A stretch of DNA of 64,000 nt from Pelodera strongyloides. Taxonomy: Eukaryota; Nematoda; Chromadorea; Rhabditida; Rhabditidae. Shown piece after piece: positions 1-9,712 of this stretch (the first letter of the stretch is position 1; the number at the start of each line of letters is the position of its first letter). The DNA lies in contig JAANDG010000735.1 in the NCBI GenBank assembly GCA_036852015.1, positions 1 to 64,000 on the forward strand, written 5' to 3'. The notes beneath the pieces were generated by a model. That model had not been told where the DNA came from. It did not search any database and worked only from the letters and a program-made list of their open reading frames with translations. A program made the position numbers and the translations under genes.

Positions 1-2479
1 ATTTCCTGTCGAGATTAGTTTATGGACCCCTACCCTATGATCTTGCGTTGGTAACTATGGCCACATAACATAGTGATCTATATAACTCTTTATTCAAGCA
101 ATACGATTTCTTCAACTAGCTATTGGCTCTTACCGAGCTTCTAATAATTTTTCCTTCTAATAATACTAAGTCTGAAAAAATTTATTCCCAATATTCATGT
201 TTACGGGAAGCTCTAATCCCTCGTTTATCGACTAAAATCATCTAGCACTTTTATCCTTATGCTTATATTTTAATTCTTTCAGGACTGCGTCTCTGTGGCC
301 GAAAAGTTCAAATCGCGAATGTACTTCGTCTAAAATAAGAAGAGACCCCGGATAAATAACTGTATTTAGTAGTGGTCCCCTTCTTAATTGCTTTGATAAT
401 TTGGAATGCTGGTCATTTTTGTAGTATTTGTAGATCGTAGTATGAAAACCAGCATTCTCATTTTTGGGTGGCATGCTTCTGTAGAATTTTGATTGATAGA
501 AATAGTGATAGAGTGAGAGTGTAGATTGATAGAGTAGAGTAGTAGAGTACTAGATAGTAGTAATTTGAGAAAAATAATGTAAAAAGTATTTTTGAAGCAT
601 GCCACCCCCACCTCCTCGCTTCTTTTGTGCCCCGGCGCCAAAAGATACCGTATCCTTGCCTTGATCCTCAGGGACTCCCCCGTAAATCCCCCAGACCTTG
701 TCTGCGTCTCTCTATTTACAGTTATCACTGCCGCTATACTTATTGGGCTGACATACTAATCATCCGTGAATCCAGGCCTTCTTTATTTATTGATTCCACC
801 CCTTGTATTCTATATTTTGGGACTTGCACAACTCATTCTAGGGTGTACGGTAGCTGTAGTGTAGGGTACTGTAGCTTGCGGTATCGATTAGTCTTACGAT
901 ATTGATTGCCTAGGGTAGAGTTGTGCGTTCTCTTTCTATGCCCCTTATTTCTCTCTTGGAGGTTAAATAATTAATATTTAACTGGCATTTATCAAATCAT
1001 ATATATGTCCGTGTAGCCATCTTTGGGAAAATAAATGTTTAGCTGAAATTTGTTTTGCTCGTGTATGATTGTGCGTTATGACGCTTTGTTATTGATTTTA
1101 ATTGGAACAGAGGTCAAGCTCGAAGTAAACGACCAAACTAGATGTCTGAAGTAATGCATTTAAGTTTTGCTCTTTAATGCTCTTTATGCTCTTTAAGAAG
1201 AAGTAATGCTCTTTAAAGAAAGTAATGCATTTTCTAGAGAAATAATGAGGTAATGATGAAATAAAAGTAGTAATGAATTTTGGTTGAACGCAGTATTCTG
1301 GATTATATTGGACGTGGTTATCGACCAGTTCATAACATGCAATGCATACGGCTGATTGCCTATGAAAAACTAGTGCTGAAAAGGTGCGGAAATGGTGCTG
1401 TAGATAAAGTACAAGATTGTTATGCCCGCTATTTATAGAGCTTGCACCATGGCGTTCCACAGTCTCTACATCACACATCCGAGTTTGTGAGTTAAAAGAG
1501 TTAAAGCGTCAGGCTCACGAGAAAAATGTTTTCATCAATTTACTTGCACAAAATGTCCGGAATTTCAGAAATATTTCTGTGAAAATCGCATTTATTTACG
1601 CCTAGAACTCGTATAGTTATTCCTCGGCAAACTGTTCGGCCAGGTACCGTAGTCAGAATCAATTTTTGCTCCTTTATGGCATTACAGTATATTTTAAGCG
1701 CTTTGTATAATTGTAGGAACGTTCTTCATTCGTTTAACAAGTAGTAAAGAAGGAATGCCAGGACAGATGAAAACCGTAGAAACGTTTCTGACTAGGGTAA
1801 CTGGCCGAACTGTATGACCGGGAATAACTCTGCGAGTTCTAGTGATAAATAAATGCGGTTTTCACAGCAATATTTCTGGGACATTTTGTGCAAGTAAATT
1901 GACGAGAACTTTTTTCTCGTGGGCCCGTCCCTTTAAACGGACGCGGTCTCCGTTTTACATAACGATTACCTAACCGTGTGTTGTGCTTCTTTAGCAATAT
2001 TATTACTAGTTGTCTGTGCTTGGATTTCTAAAAAAAAATAGTTTTTTTTTTCGTAAAAGTATTGCTTGGCGTTACTCCCATTACAAATTTATTGATCTTT
2101 TTCCAGTGAATATATCGGTGGTGCGTGTATTATTTTGTGGATTGCCTTGGGTATTGGTATCACTTTCTGTGGATGGCTGGGAATTCGACCCAAAAAGATC
2201 AAACTGAGGAGGACCAATTCGGTAGTTATCGATTGATTAGTGATATTGATTATTGATTAGTGATATGGTTGGATTTTTAGAGTTTATTGATATTGATATT
2301 TCAACAAACGCAAATGGTGGCTATCAAAAAAACCATGTCTCTTACCTAATCGACGAAAATGTCAAAGTATGGACATTCAAGGTTCAAAACATTCGCAGAT
2401 GGATTTTCCATATATAAATTGCGACAAGTTAGTTATAGTTAGGAAATTAAAAGTATTCGTCTTTCAGGCTGTCTATTGA
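1..2479 (+). CDS. C-terminal part of a membrane protein, possibly tetraspanin-like (5' end outside window)
   Basis: Four exons join in one frame: 1-50 (frame from base 3, donor GTAACT), 283-320 (acceptor TTCTTTCAG), 2107-2221 (acceptor TTTTTCCAG) and 2468-2479 (acceptor GTCTTTCAG), ending AVY-stop. The second exon encodes DCVSVAEKFKSR. The third encodes a transmembrane helix (IGGACIILWIALGIGITFCG) followed by a basic tail (RPKKIKLRR). A Cys-containing extracellular stretch, then IGG, a last helix and a short basic tail match the end of tetraspanins, but the diagnostic CCG motif would lie off the left edge, so the family call is tentative. Phases 0, 2 and 0 all agree. The 1.8-kb intron holds a family C element. 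The 283-320 donor (AAT|GTACTT) is weak; reading through it would stop 18 bases later. Confidence 0.55.
1512..1925. repeat. Family C inverted-repeat element, copy 1 (414 bp)
   Basis: The ends are GGCTCACGAGAAAAA and TTTTTCTCGTGGGCC. The arms are long: AATTTCAGAAATATT, GCAAACTGTTCGGCCAG and TACCGTAGTCAGAA near the left end recur as diverged reverse complements near the right end. No transposase ORF is visible, so it is a non-autonomous fold-back or MITE. The second copy is at 58283-58696, also 414 bp. No convincing target duplication is seen. Confidence 0.8.
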
Positions 2480-2531
2480 AGAACAAAGGAAATCAAATGG
2501 TATTCCAGTGCTTTTTCCCATTATATTATTA

Positions 2532-2537
2532 AATAAA
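2532..2537 (+). terminator. Poly(A) signal AATAAA
   Basis: AATAAA about 55 bases after the stop of the upstream membrane-protein gene, the usual spacing for a worm 3' UTR. It supports that gene's last-exon assignment. Confidence 0.55.
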
Positions 2538-3324
2538 AAAAATTATATTTCTAGTGAGCGTTCTTTGCACTCAGCCATTTTGTAGGCATTGGCATGTGTT
2601 TCAGACAGATTAGATATGCAAGCAAATGTTGGCCTATACCGCTAGTGGGGCAATTCTTTTTATGAAATCATGCGTATGTATTGAAATAAACAAAAACTCA
2701 AGTTCAAGAGGCATGACAGTAAAACCTTGTGTAATTGGGAACTTTTCACATGCTACATCTGAATAAAAGTTCAAAATGTTGTGCCAATAAATTAGCTTCT
2801 GTGTAAGCCGGAAGCTTTCAGCAAAAGACTAAAGCCACATTTTTCCCACTAAAATCTTTTGTGTAATCGGGGAGCTTTTCAGTGCTACAGTTAAAGCGAA
2901 ATACAGGCCGGTTTTTGAAACGCATCTCAAATACTTACATTCCTATGCATTTATGCAACGTGGGGTCTAATTGGGGTCTAGTTTTTATTCTAATTTTTGC
3001 TCATTTGCATATGCTGCAAGTAGTATGTAAAAAGTTGTCGCTGGACGGTCATTTTGCCCATTCTCCACTTTTTGCACTTTTTGACTATTTTAACGCACAA
3101 AAACATTGAAAATCACAAAACAATGCTTAAATGTTTATTGCAATTCAAAGGCGTTGACAAATCATAGCATACAATTGTTTCTTCAAGTTTGGACAAATGT
3201 TAGGTAAAAACCTCTTTTAATAATTATTATTTAAACCAAAAATACGAGGAAAAAACCCTAACATTTGTCATTATTCAAGCATAAATATGGGTAATTGTGA
3301 TAATAATGGTGCCCACTGGGTGTG
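2538..3324. other. Gene-free stretch
   Basis: AT-rich DNA between the + strand membrane gene and the minus-strand exon at 3325. It holds a truncated family A element at 2895 and is otherwise without recognisable structure. Confidence 0.6.
2895..3033. repeat. Family A element, left end only
   Basis: Begins AGCGAAATACAGGCCGG directly after TTAA (2891-2894) and continues with the family's inner sequence (GGGGTCTAATTGGGGTCTA, GCTCATTTGCATA). The opposite terminus is missing. A lone opposite terminus is found at 4618-4657. Confidence 0.75.
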
Positions 3325-3599
3325 TTACTTGTGGACAGGTTCATTTTTGTCTACCTTGCGAAAATCTGGACGTTGAACCACGGTAAGATTGGGGGTACCA
3401 GAACCAGGTGGAATGGGCATAGCTTTGCCGGGCATAGCTTTGCCATGTGACCTATCCAGGGTCCAGGGGGACTCCGACAGCGTTTGCATAGTTGCCCTCG
3501 AAGCCTTTTGCGATTACGAATTGATCACCTACTCTTCCATCCATGATTTTGCGGGCAGGTTTATTAGACATGGTTGTGCGGAAGTCTGGCGAGACGGGG
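3325..3599 (-). pseudogene. Coding-like exon with a one-base frame break
   Basis: On the minus strand an exon opens after the acceptor AATTTCAG at 3600. Entered in phase 2 it reads through ATG at 3571 (MSNKPARKIMDGRVGDQF) to a stop at 3454-3452. A second frame, shifted by one base, takes over across the run of C near 3470 and gives another convincing peptide (a repeated GKAMP, then LTVVQRPDFRKVDKNEPVHK) to a TAA at 3327-3325. Neither product is recognised. Possibilities are a pseudogene, a sequencing error in the homopolymer, or a real short C-terminus at 3452 with chance coding below. Upstream exons were not found. Confidence 0.45.
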
Positions 3600-3807
3600 C
3601 TGAAATTATTATTATTATTATTCTACTCTTTTAACAAAAGAAAAGTGATCTATTATGAAGACACGAGAGTGAAAGGCTGATATAAGTTTTAAAAAAGACA
3701 GCGAACGATTATGGCGATGAATTCAGCCGAGTTGTGTGTTGGCTTATCTGGACATTCTTTCGCACGCTTTTAAAGCCCCGTTATTGCACCTTATCAGCTA
3801 AAACCCC

Positions 3808-3821
3808 GAGAGAGAGAGGAA

Positions 3822-3872
<51 letters not shown>

Positions 3873-3894
3873 CGAGAGAGAAAGCGAGAGAGAT
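3808..3894. repeat. (GA)n simple repeat
   Basis: Nearly pure GAGA tract, CT on the strand of the nearby minus-strand genes. The open frames through it are artefacts. Confidence 0.95.
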
Positions 3895-4363
3895 AGTGTG
3901 TATAGTGATCGCTGCTTTGACCCTTGTCTCGACTCCTCCTTCAAAACAAACAAAAGTTTCTATGGTTTTCGATTTAAGATAATAATATAATAATATTTAT
4001 TACGCACACAAAAATGTACACGCACAGTTTGTCGATAAAATACACAAAGACATAAAAAGCGAACAAAAAAGAAATACAACAATATACAGGAGATCATAAC
4101 TGAAGGCTACGAATGGGAAAATATTGTCGGATTGCTCTCAATCATTTCGAAATACCTTCAACATCCAACTGGGAAGGAGATGCCAGGACTTGGAAAGCAC
4201 ATCTAAATGAGAGAATAATAAGAAAATGGAAAATGAATGAAATAACTTGCTCTAGTGAGATTGCGGAAGTAGCGAATGCTAGAATGAGGAGAACATCCTG
4301 AAAAAGACAGAAATCAAGAGAGCAAAGAAAGTGAAAGTGAAAGTTTCCTTTATCAAAGGTATC

Positions 4364-4594
4364 ATAGAGTATTTATGTTAAGTTTTCGCGCACTTTCGCA
4401 TGCGAAAGTATCATCCATGTTATTGCAGTTTCTATAGTGGGAAACTACTCGAATTTTACATACAGTAAGAAATTTACATACACCTGCGGCGTGTTTTGCA
4501 TACACCTAATGTAAAACTGCGCGAAAATGGAAAAGTCAACTTGGATGGTACTTTCGCGGCGAATTCGCGCGAAAGTGTAACATAAATACTCTAT
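4364..4594. repeat. Palindromic element, 231 bp
   Basis: Ends ATAGAGTATTTATGTTA and TAACATAAATACTCTAT are exact reverse complements, and GCGCGAAAGTG-type sequence follows inside both arms. A TA lies just inside each outer base, so a TA target duplication is possible. No ORF. Confidence 0.7.
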
Positions 4595-4617
4595 CAAGGT
4601 GTCACCTGTTAAAGCAG

Positions 4618-4657
4618 TTGTGCGCAATGCGTTTCAAAAACCGGCCGGTATTTCGCT
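4618..4657. repeat. Family A element, right end only
   Basis: Ends ATGCGTTTCAAAAACCGG then CCGGTATTTCGCT, followed by TTAA at 4658-4661. The inner part is missing. It is in inverted orientation to the lone left end at 2895. Confidence 0.7.
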
Positions 4658-4707
4658 TTAAAGAAAAGTTCCCACACAAAATACAGCCTGATCAACAGCT
4701 CAAAACG

Positions 4708-4713
4708 TTTATT
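4708..4713 (-). terminator. Poly(A) signal for the small Lys/Pro-rich gene
   Basis: AATAAA on the minus strand, about 137 bases after the stop at 4850, the first such signal downstream. Confidence 0.5.
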
Positions 4714-4849
4714 CAATGACACAAAAGGACAAAGAAAAGGCGGAAAGAATCCAAATAATAATGTCTTAGAAACCCGAAAATTTGAGAATTGATCATCGAT
4801 TTGAGTGATTATTTGTGATTAATGGTCGGCTTCACATTCTCGTTGGGGA

Positions 4850-5441
4850 TCACTTCGGGAAGAGGATTTCGTAGTCTGCAAGCAATTAGGCAATTAGAAC
4901 ATTAATTTGCATACCCGTCTGACATCAATTAGGCAGGTATATCATTAATTTGCATACCCCGTTCTGAAAGCAATTAGGCAATTAGAACATTAATTTGCAT
5001 ACCCGTGACCAGGGCAAACAAACAGTTTCCACCGAAAAAACGCCCTTGTACAATGTAAGGCAATCAGGGCAATTTCGTAATCATTAGGTTCCCAAATGTT
5101 TGGGATAAATTGATTGCCAATTTATCGATCCAATTATCGATTTATTGATTGTCTGTCTGAATGTATGTGCTCTCTCTTACCGTCATTGTCTTTCTTCTCC
5201 TGTGACCCAGTATCTGCAGGCTTCGGAGGCGGCGGTGGGTTCTTTTCCTTCTTTTTCTGAGGCGACTTTCCGGTTCCGCTCTTTTTATCTGAAATCAATC
5301 GATAATCAGATTCGGATCTTCATCGATTGCTTAAAAGATGATTACTCGATCAATATCAATAAGTACAACAGTATACACGGGTATTGTCAGCATGTAAATT
5401 GAAGGGGAAAGAAAATCATATAAAAAACACCAACCTGCCAT
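4850..5441 (-). CDS. Small Lys/Pro-rich protein, function unknown
   Basis: Exon 5441-5435 is ATG GCA G. Exon 5288-5181 (acceptor GATTTCAG, donor GTAAGA) continues with DKKSGTGKSPQKKKEKN, a run of five prolines, KPADTGSQEKKDND. A last exon starts at 4875 (acceptor TTGCAG). In phase it adds DYEILFPK and stops at 4850. Another frame of that exon (LRNPLPEVIPNENVKPTINH, stop at about 4812) looks more protein-like and would need an unseen small exon in the repeat-filled intron. The protein is highly charged with no membrane segment and no known domain. A possible alternative upstream exon lies at 5824-5931 and ends in the same phase. Confidence 0.6.
4880..5003. repeat. Three tandem units around CAATTAGG...CATACCCG
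   Basis: Three imperfect copies of a 35-45 base unit (GCAATTAGG, then ATTAATTTGCATACCCG) in the intron of the small Lys/Pro-rich gene. Confidence 0.65.
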
Positions 5442-5823
5442 CCTGCGCTCCGTTAAATGCCCAAACCAGACAAACCAATGTAAATTTATTTATTTTACTG
5501 ATATTCTAATTGAGGTCGTGGACATGCAAAACAATTTACTGAAATATTTGTAGACGAGTGTATGTATTTATAATGCGTTTGAATAGGTTCTGTGTATGTG
5601 AACATGTTTTTCCATGTCAAGGAAAGCCTTTTGGTAGTTTTCCAAAAAAAGAATGTCTGTGAACCTTCAAAAGTGTTTGAAAAATAATATATTCAATGTA
5701 TTTTTGAAGATATATTTTAAGCAATTAGTTGAGAGGGGTACGGTGAGATAATTATGCAATGATCTGTAGCAAACATTTGGATGCATACCGACTAACAGTG
5801 TTTTGCGCATGGAGAGAGACTAC

Positions 5824-5931
5824 CTGTTCCGCGTTCCGCGAATCTCCAAGTCGCAGCCACATTACCGTAATCAGACCCCCGCCCGTGTGCTGCCTCAGCT
5901 GCCGCTTTCCCGATTCCCTTGATCAAGGTTT
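5824..5931 (-). CDS. Candidate exon, alternative 5' exon of the small Lys/Pro-rich gene
   Basis: Open minus-strand segment between an acceptor (ACAGCAG) and a donor (GTAGTC), reading TLIKGIGKAAAEAAHGRG then DYGNVAATWRFAERGT. It ends in phase 1, exactly like the short ATG exon at 5441-5435, so it could splice to 5288. No start codon or further upstream exon was found, and it could belong to another transcript. Confidence 0.3.
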
Positions 5932-6344
5932 CTGCTGTTATTTTAGCTATACTTTTTCAAGAGCATGACGTAACCAAACGTATGGCTACGTTGTTTTGAT
6001 ACTTTGTAAAATGCCCAAAATTCAAAATTTAAAGCTTTATTTCAACTTGTATTCATGGAGATCTATGTGGAAAGAATATGCAGCGATAAAATAATGATAG
6101 TACATATATTGATGTAGTACGGTAGACGTTCGCTTCGGGACGAGGGTTGAACTGATTGGTTAACTGTAGAATCTTGGGTGGCGGTTAGTTCACGACGGAG
6201 TCTGCGAATAGTACACTTATAAGAAAAGAAAGCGGCACGGAGAGAAAATAGCAAAACCAGGTCCTATAAATATATTATTGATACAAAAGGGGTCCAGCAC
6301 TATCTACGCTGCACTGCAATTATCTAATGTATAACAGGAAAGTG

Positions 6345-6413
6345 GAAACCCGGATATGACCCCGATGAGGGCCGGATTTTTTGAGGGACTTGATCATGGC
6401 CATATGGGAGGTT
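6345..6413. repeat. Family E fold-back fragment
   Basis: GGGCCGGATTTTTTGAGGGACTTGATC matches, as a diverged reverse complement, the centre of the fold-back element at 30793-31015. Lies just 3' of the ZP gene. Confidence 0.6.
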
Positions 6414-6471
6414 TTGCTTTCCATGCATGATATTCTACTCAAAATTTAAGGCGACTTCGCCCTTGTTTAGT

Positions 6472-9400
6472 TTACACAAGCATATAACTTGTTATGGCAA
6501 CGGATATTAATAATCGTTCTCTGAAAATTTCATTAATGATGGTTGATGAATTAAAGATACCTGAGTGTCGCGACGAGAGGAATCGGTGGCTCGACATCAT
6601 CTGGTGCCGATTCGTCGCCAATCAGTCGCCGATCGAGGGGAGCGAGCGGATTGTCAGAGGGTGACGCGTAGCGGAAGGACTTGTCGCGTCGACGACGCGA
6701 GGAACATCTGAAATTATACGATAGGTTTCGAATATACCTTACAGTGTACATCTTTTACGATGAGACAGTTCTAGAGAGTAGAGACGTAGAGACGTAGAGA
6801 AAGATCACATTTATATCAGATTGTTATCTTTTTAAAGCGAAATACCGGCCGGTTTTTGAAACGCATCGGGTACAAGTACACCAACATTCTAATGCGTCGT
6901 ATGCAAATGAGCATAAAAAATAGACCCCAATTAGACCCCTCTTCGCATAAATACATAAGAATGTAGTCGTCCATGATGCGTTTCAAAAACCGGTCGGTAT
7001 TTCGCTTTAACTTAACTAACCACTAAGTAAGACTTTACCGTTTTCAAAAAATACAGTTTTTTATTTTATTTTTAAGACAAGAAATGAGCAAGCCACATTG
7101 TTGCTGTATATTACCAGAAAAAAAAACAATAAAAAGAACATACGTCGTTTGTCGACAGGACGAACACACGTGAAGATTGCAGAAAATATTTACTTCGTTG
7201 CTAAAAAACGTATATAAAAGTACACAATAAGAAACAAAATAAGCAAGGAAACAATATTAAAAGAACTGCAAACTGTCGATGGCCTGTCGTTATTGATGCG
7301 CATTTTGAAAGAAATTGTTTAAAAGTCAAGAACATATATATATATGTTTCACCGCCTGGTGACATGCGCGAATACGCCACGCGAAGTGATGTTTTTGACA
7401 TGCGGGCATGCCTGATTATAAATACACGCATTTAGCGTATATTTCTCCAAAATATTTATGGCGTGTAACGTGGTTTCGTGCTAGCTCAAAATCAACTTAA
7501 ATCAATCAATTTCTACGTATTCCTCTGTTTGTGATAATATATTTACCTGGTCGGAAACGCCCAAGCTTTGATGCTATTTGTGTACTCTGTAGCCTCGTTG
7601 GTTTCTTTCACCTAAAATATGTACCGTAATTTCTCGGAAAGCCGATTTATCTCCGCCAGTTTGACCTAGATACCAATTTTTACACCTTTGGTGGGGTGGG
7701 AACGTTATTTGTCTTGTGCTTTAGTTACTACTGAGCTTGTTTTGTTACGAAAGGTCTGCAAGTGTCTCCTTTAAAGCGAAATATCGACCGGTTTTTGAAA
7801 CACAGACCAGCATTCTTATGCAGCTTATGCAAATGAACACAAATTAGAATAATAAATCGAGCTAATTCGAGCTAATTAGCATAAATATGTAAGAATTCGG
7901 TTGTTCACTATGCGTTTCAACAACCGGCCGGTATTTCGCTTTAATCAACAAATTACCTGAAAGTCGTTCCACACATTTCCACTCTTCTGTAGACTGCATC
8001 CATCTTTATCAGACAATTCGAGATTGGAGGACCCGTCTGTGGCCCAACAACGACCAATCCTGGCCCTAGTCGGAGCACCGACCCGAACCACGTAGGACTA
8101 AAGTAAATTGTATTTATTGGTTAAAGTATATTCGGTACTGAGCAATGCCATAATTAAATGCACATGTCCGTGAGGCATCGGTTGTTGTATGTCAGGTATG
8201 TATGTGTTACACTGTACACAGTACACATCCAAGGATCCCAACGGATTAGCTTGCTATGGATTGATTCATTATTTATTGATTAAATACGGATTTCTGACAA
8301 ACTATTGATCGTCCTGAAAATGTTCGTTATTTGCTAATTGTAAGATAAAATTGCATTGTTCGGTACGCCGAACTTATTAGAAAGTTTCAGACAATTAATG
8401 TTTATAAAGGAAGAGACGTCGAAGGAGGGAGAAGGAGAAGCATGGAACGGCGGCAGAGAGAGAGAGAGAGAAGAGAGAGAGAAGAGAGAGAGAGAGAAAG
8501 AGAGAGAGGCAGAGAGAGGGAGGGAGAGAGAGAGAGAGAACCATGGAGAGGGAAAGGTAGAGTTTACTGAAACTGGTAGCTCATTTCTTAAAATTCGGTA
8601 ACTCAATGCATATGGCACCTGAGGCCGGTTTCACCAACATTTCAGAGGGTACACGGAACTTCCGTTGCACGGAAGAAACTTGTCACAAGTTTCTTCCGTT
8701 GAACGGAAGTTCCGTGCGCTCTTACTTGGCTTTTCACCAACATTTACGTGCGTTATTAAGATGTTTTCTAAAAGATGGCTACTACGGTCTGGCAGTTAGC
8801 CAATGAATATGCAAAAGTGCATACAACGTGCATTTTTTTCTACTTTTAGTTTTGCATTCGATATATCTCAAAGATAGGGTACGGAGTAAGCGTAAATTAA
8901 ATACTTTAATCATAAGAGAGGTCACCCAAGGGGAAACATCTTGCTGCTGCTATGTTAAAGCCTAAGGAAAGAAAATAACTTGCGTTTAAGAATATAATGC
9001 GTAAAAATGGGTTATTCAAGCAGGGCTCTTTGTTCATGGGCTTTCGATAATAACTACCTTTTTCTATGTGTTTCAGTTGTGATTTTTCTTACTTAGTTTT
9101 TGTTCTGCCCCAAATACACTATCTACCAGCTTGCTTTATAGGAAATTCTGTGTTTTCTTTAAAAAATGCAATAGTGTTATCACGTCAGTTACAGGTTATA
9201 TTAGCAGAAAATAACGAGTGTTTTAAGAACAATTGCTTAACAATAAAGCTAAAATCACGACAAAATAAATGCTAGTATTTGTCAACCATGACCAAAAACT
9301 AAGTTATTATTCGTAATCAGTATTGTATAACCTCATTGTAAACTAAAAATATGATATAGACACCAAACAGTACAAATTATGGAGTTTGAGGAGAAACTTC

Positions 9401-9661
9401 GAAGAAACTTCGACTCTAGAGTGCAAGTTTCTCTTCCCATACATAAGCCTTACTTGCAACGGAACTTTCCGTGCGCAAGTAACTTCCGTGCGCTCTGAAA
9501 TGTTGGTGAGAACGCAAGTAGCGCGGACTTACTTGCGCACGGAAGTTACTTGCGGTCTGAAATGTTGGTGGAACCGGCCTCTGCTCACAAAGTCTGCCAT
9601 TTTCTTGAACGGTAATTATGACGCGGCAATATTATTGTGACTTTCCCTTCCTCAAAAGGCT

Positions 9662-9712
<51 letters not shown>

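Larger units (their letters stand above)
3600..4849. other. Region with repeats and a possible protein fossil
   Basis: Holds the GA tract, the palindrome at 4364-4594 and a family A end at 4618-4657. At 4085-4305 on the plus strand two overlapping frames read like protein: one contains STSNWEGDARTWKAHLNERI, the other EGYEWENIVGLLSIISKYLQ. This may be a decayed mobile-element fragment. No family is recognised. Confidence 0.35.

Noticed and set aside
238..474. 78-codon minus-strand open frame ending LKELKYKHKDKSAR
   Set aside because: It overlaps the opposite-strand exon at 283-320, which has splice sites and joins in phase to a transmembrane exon; the minus frame is a shadow.
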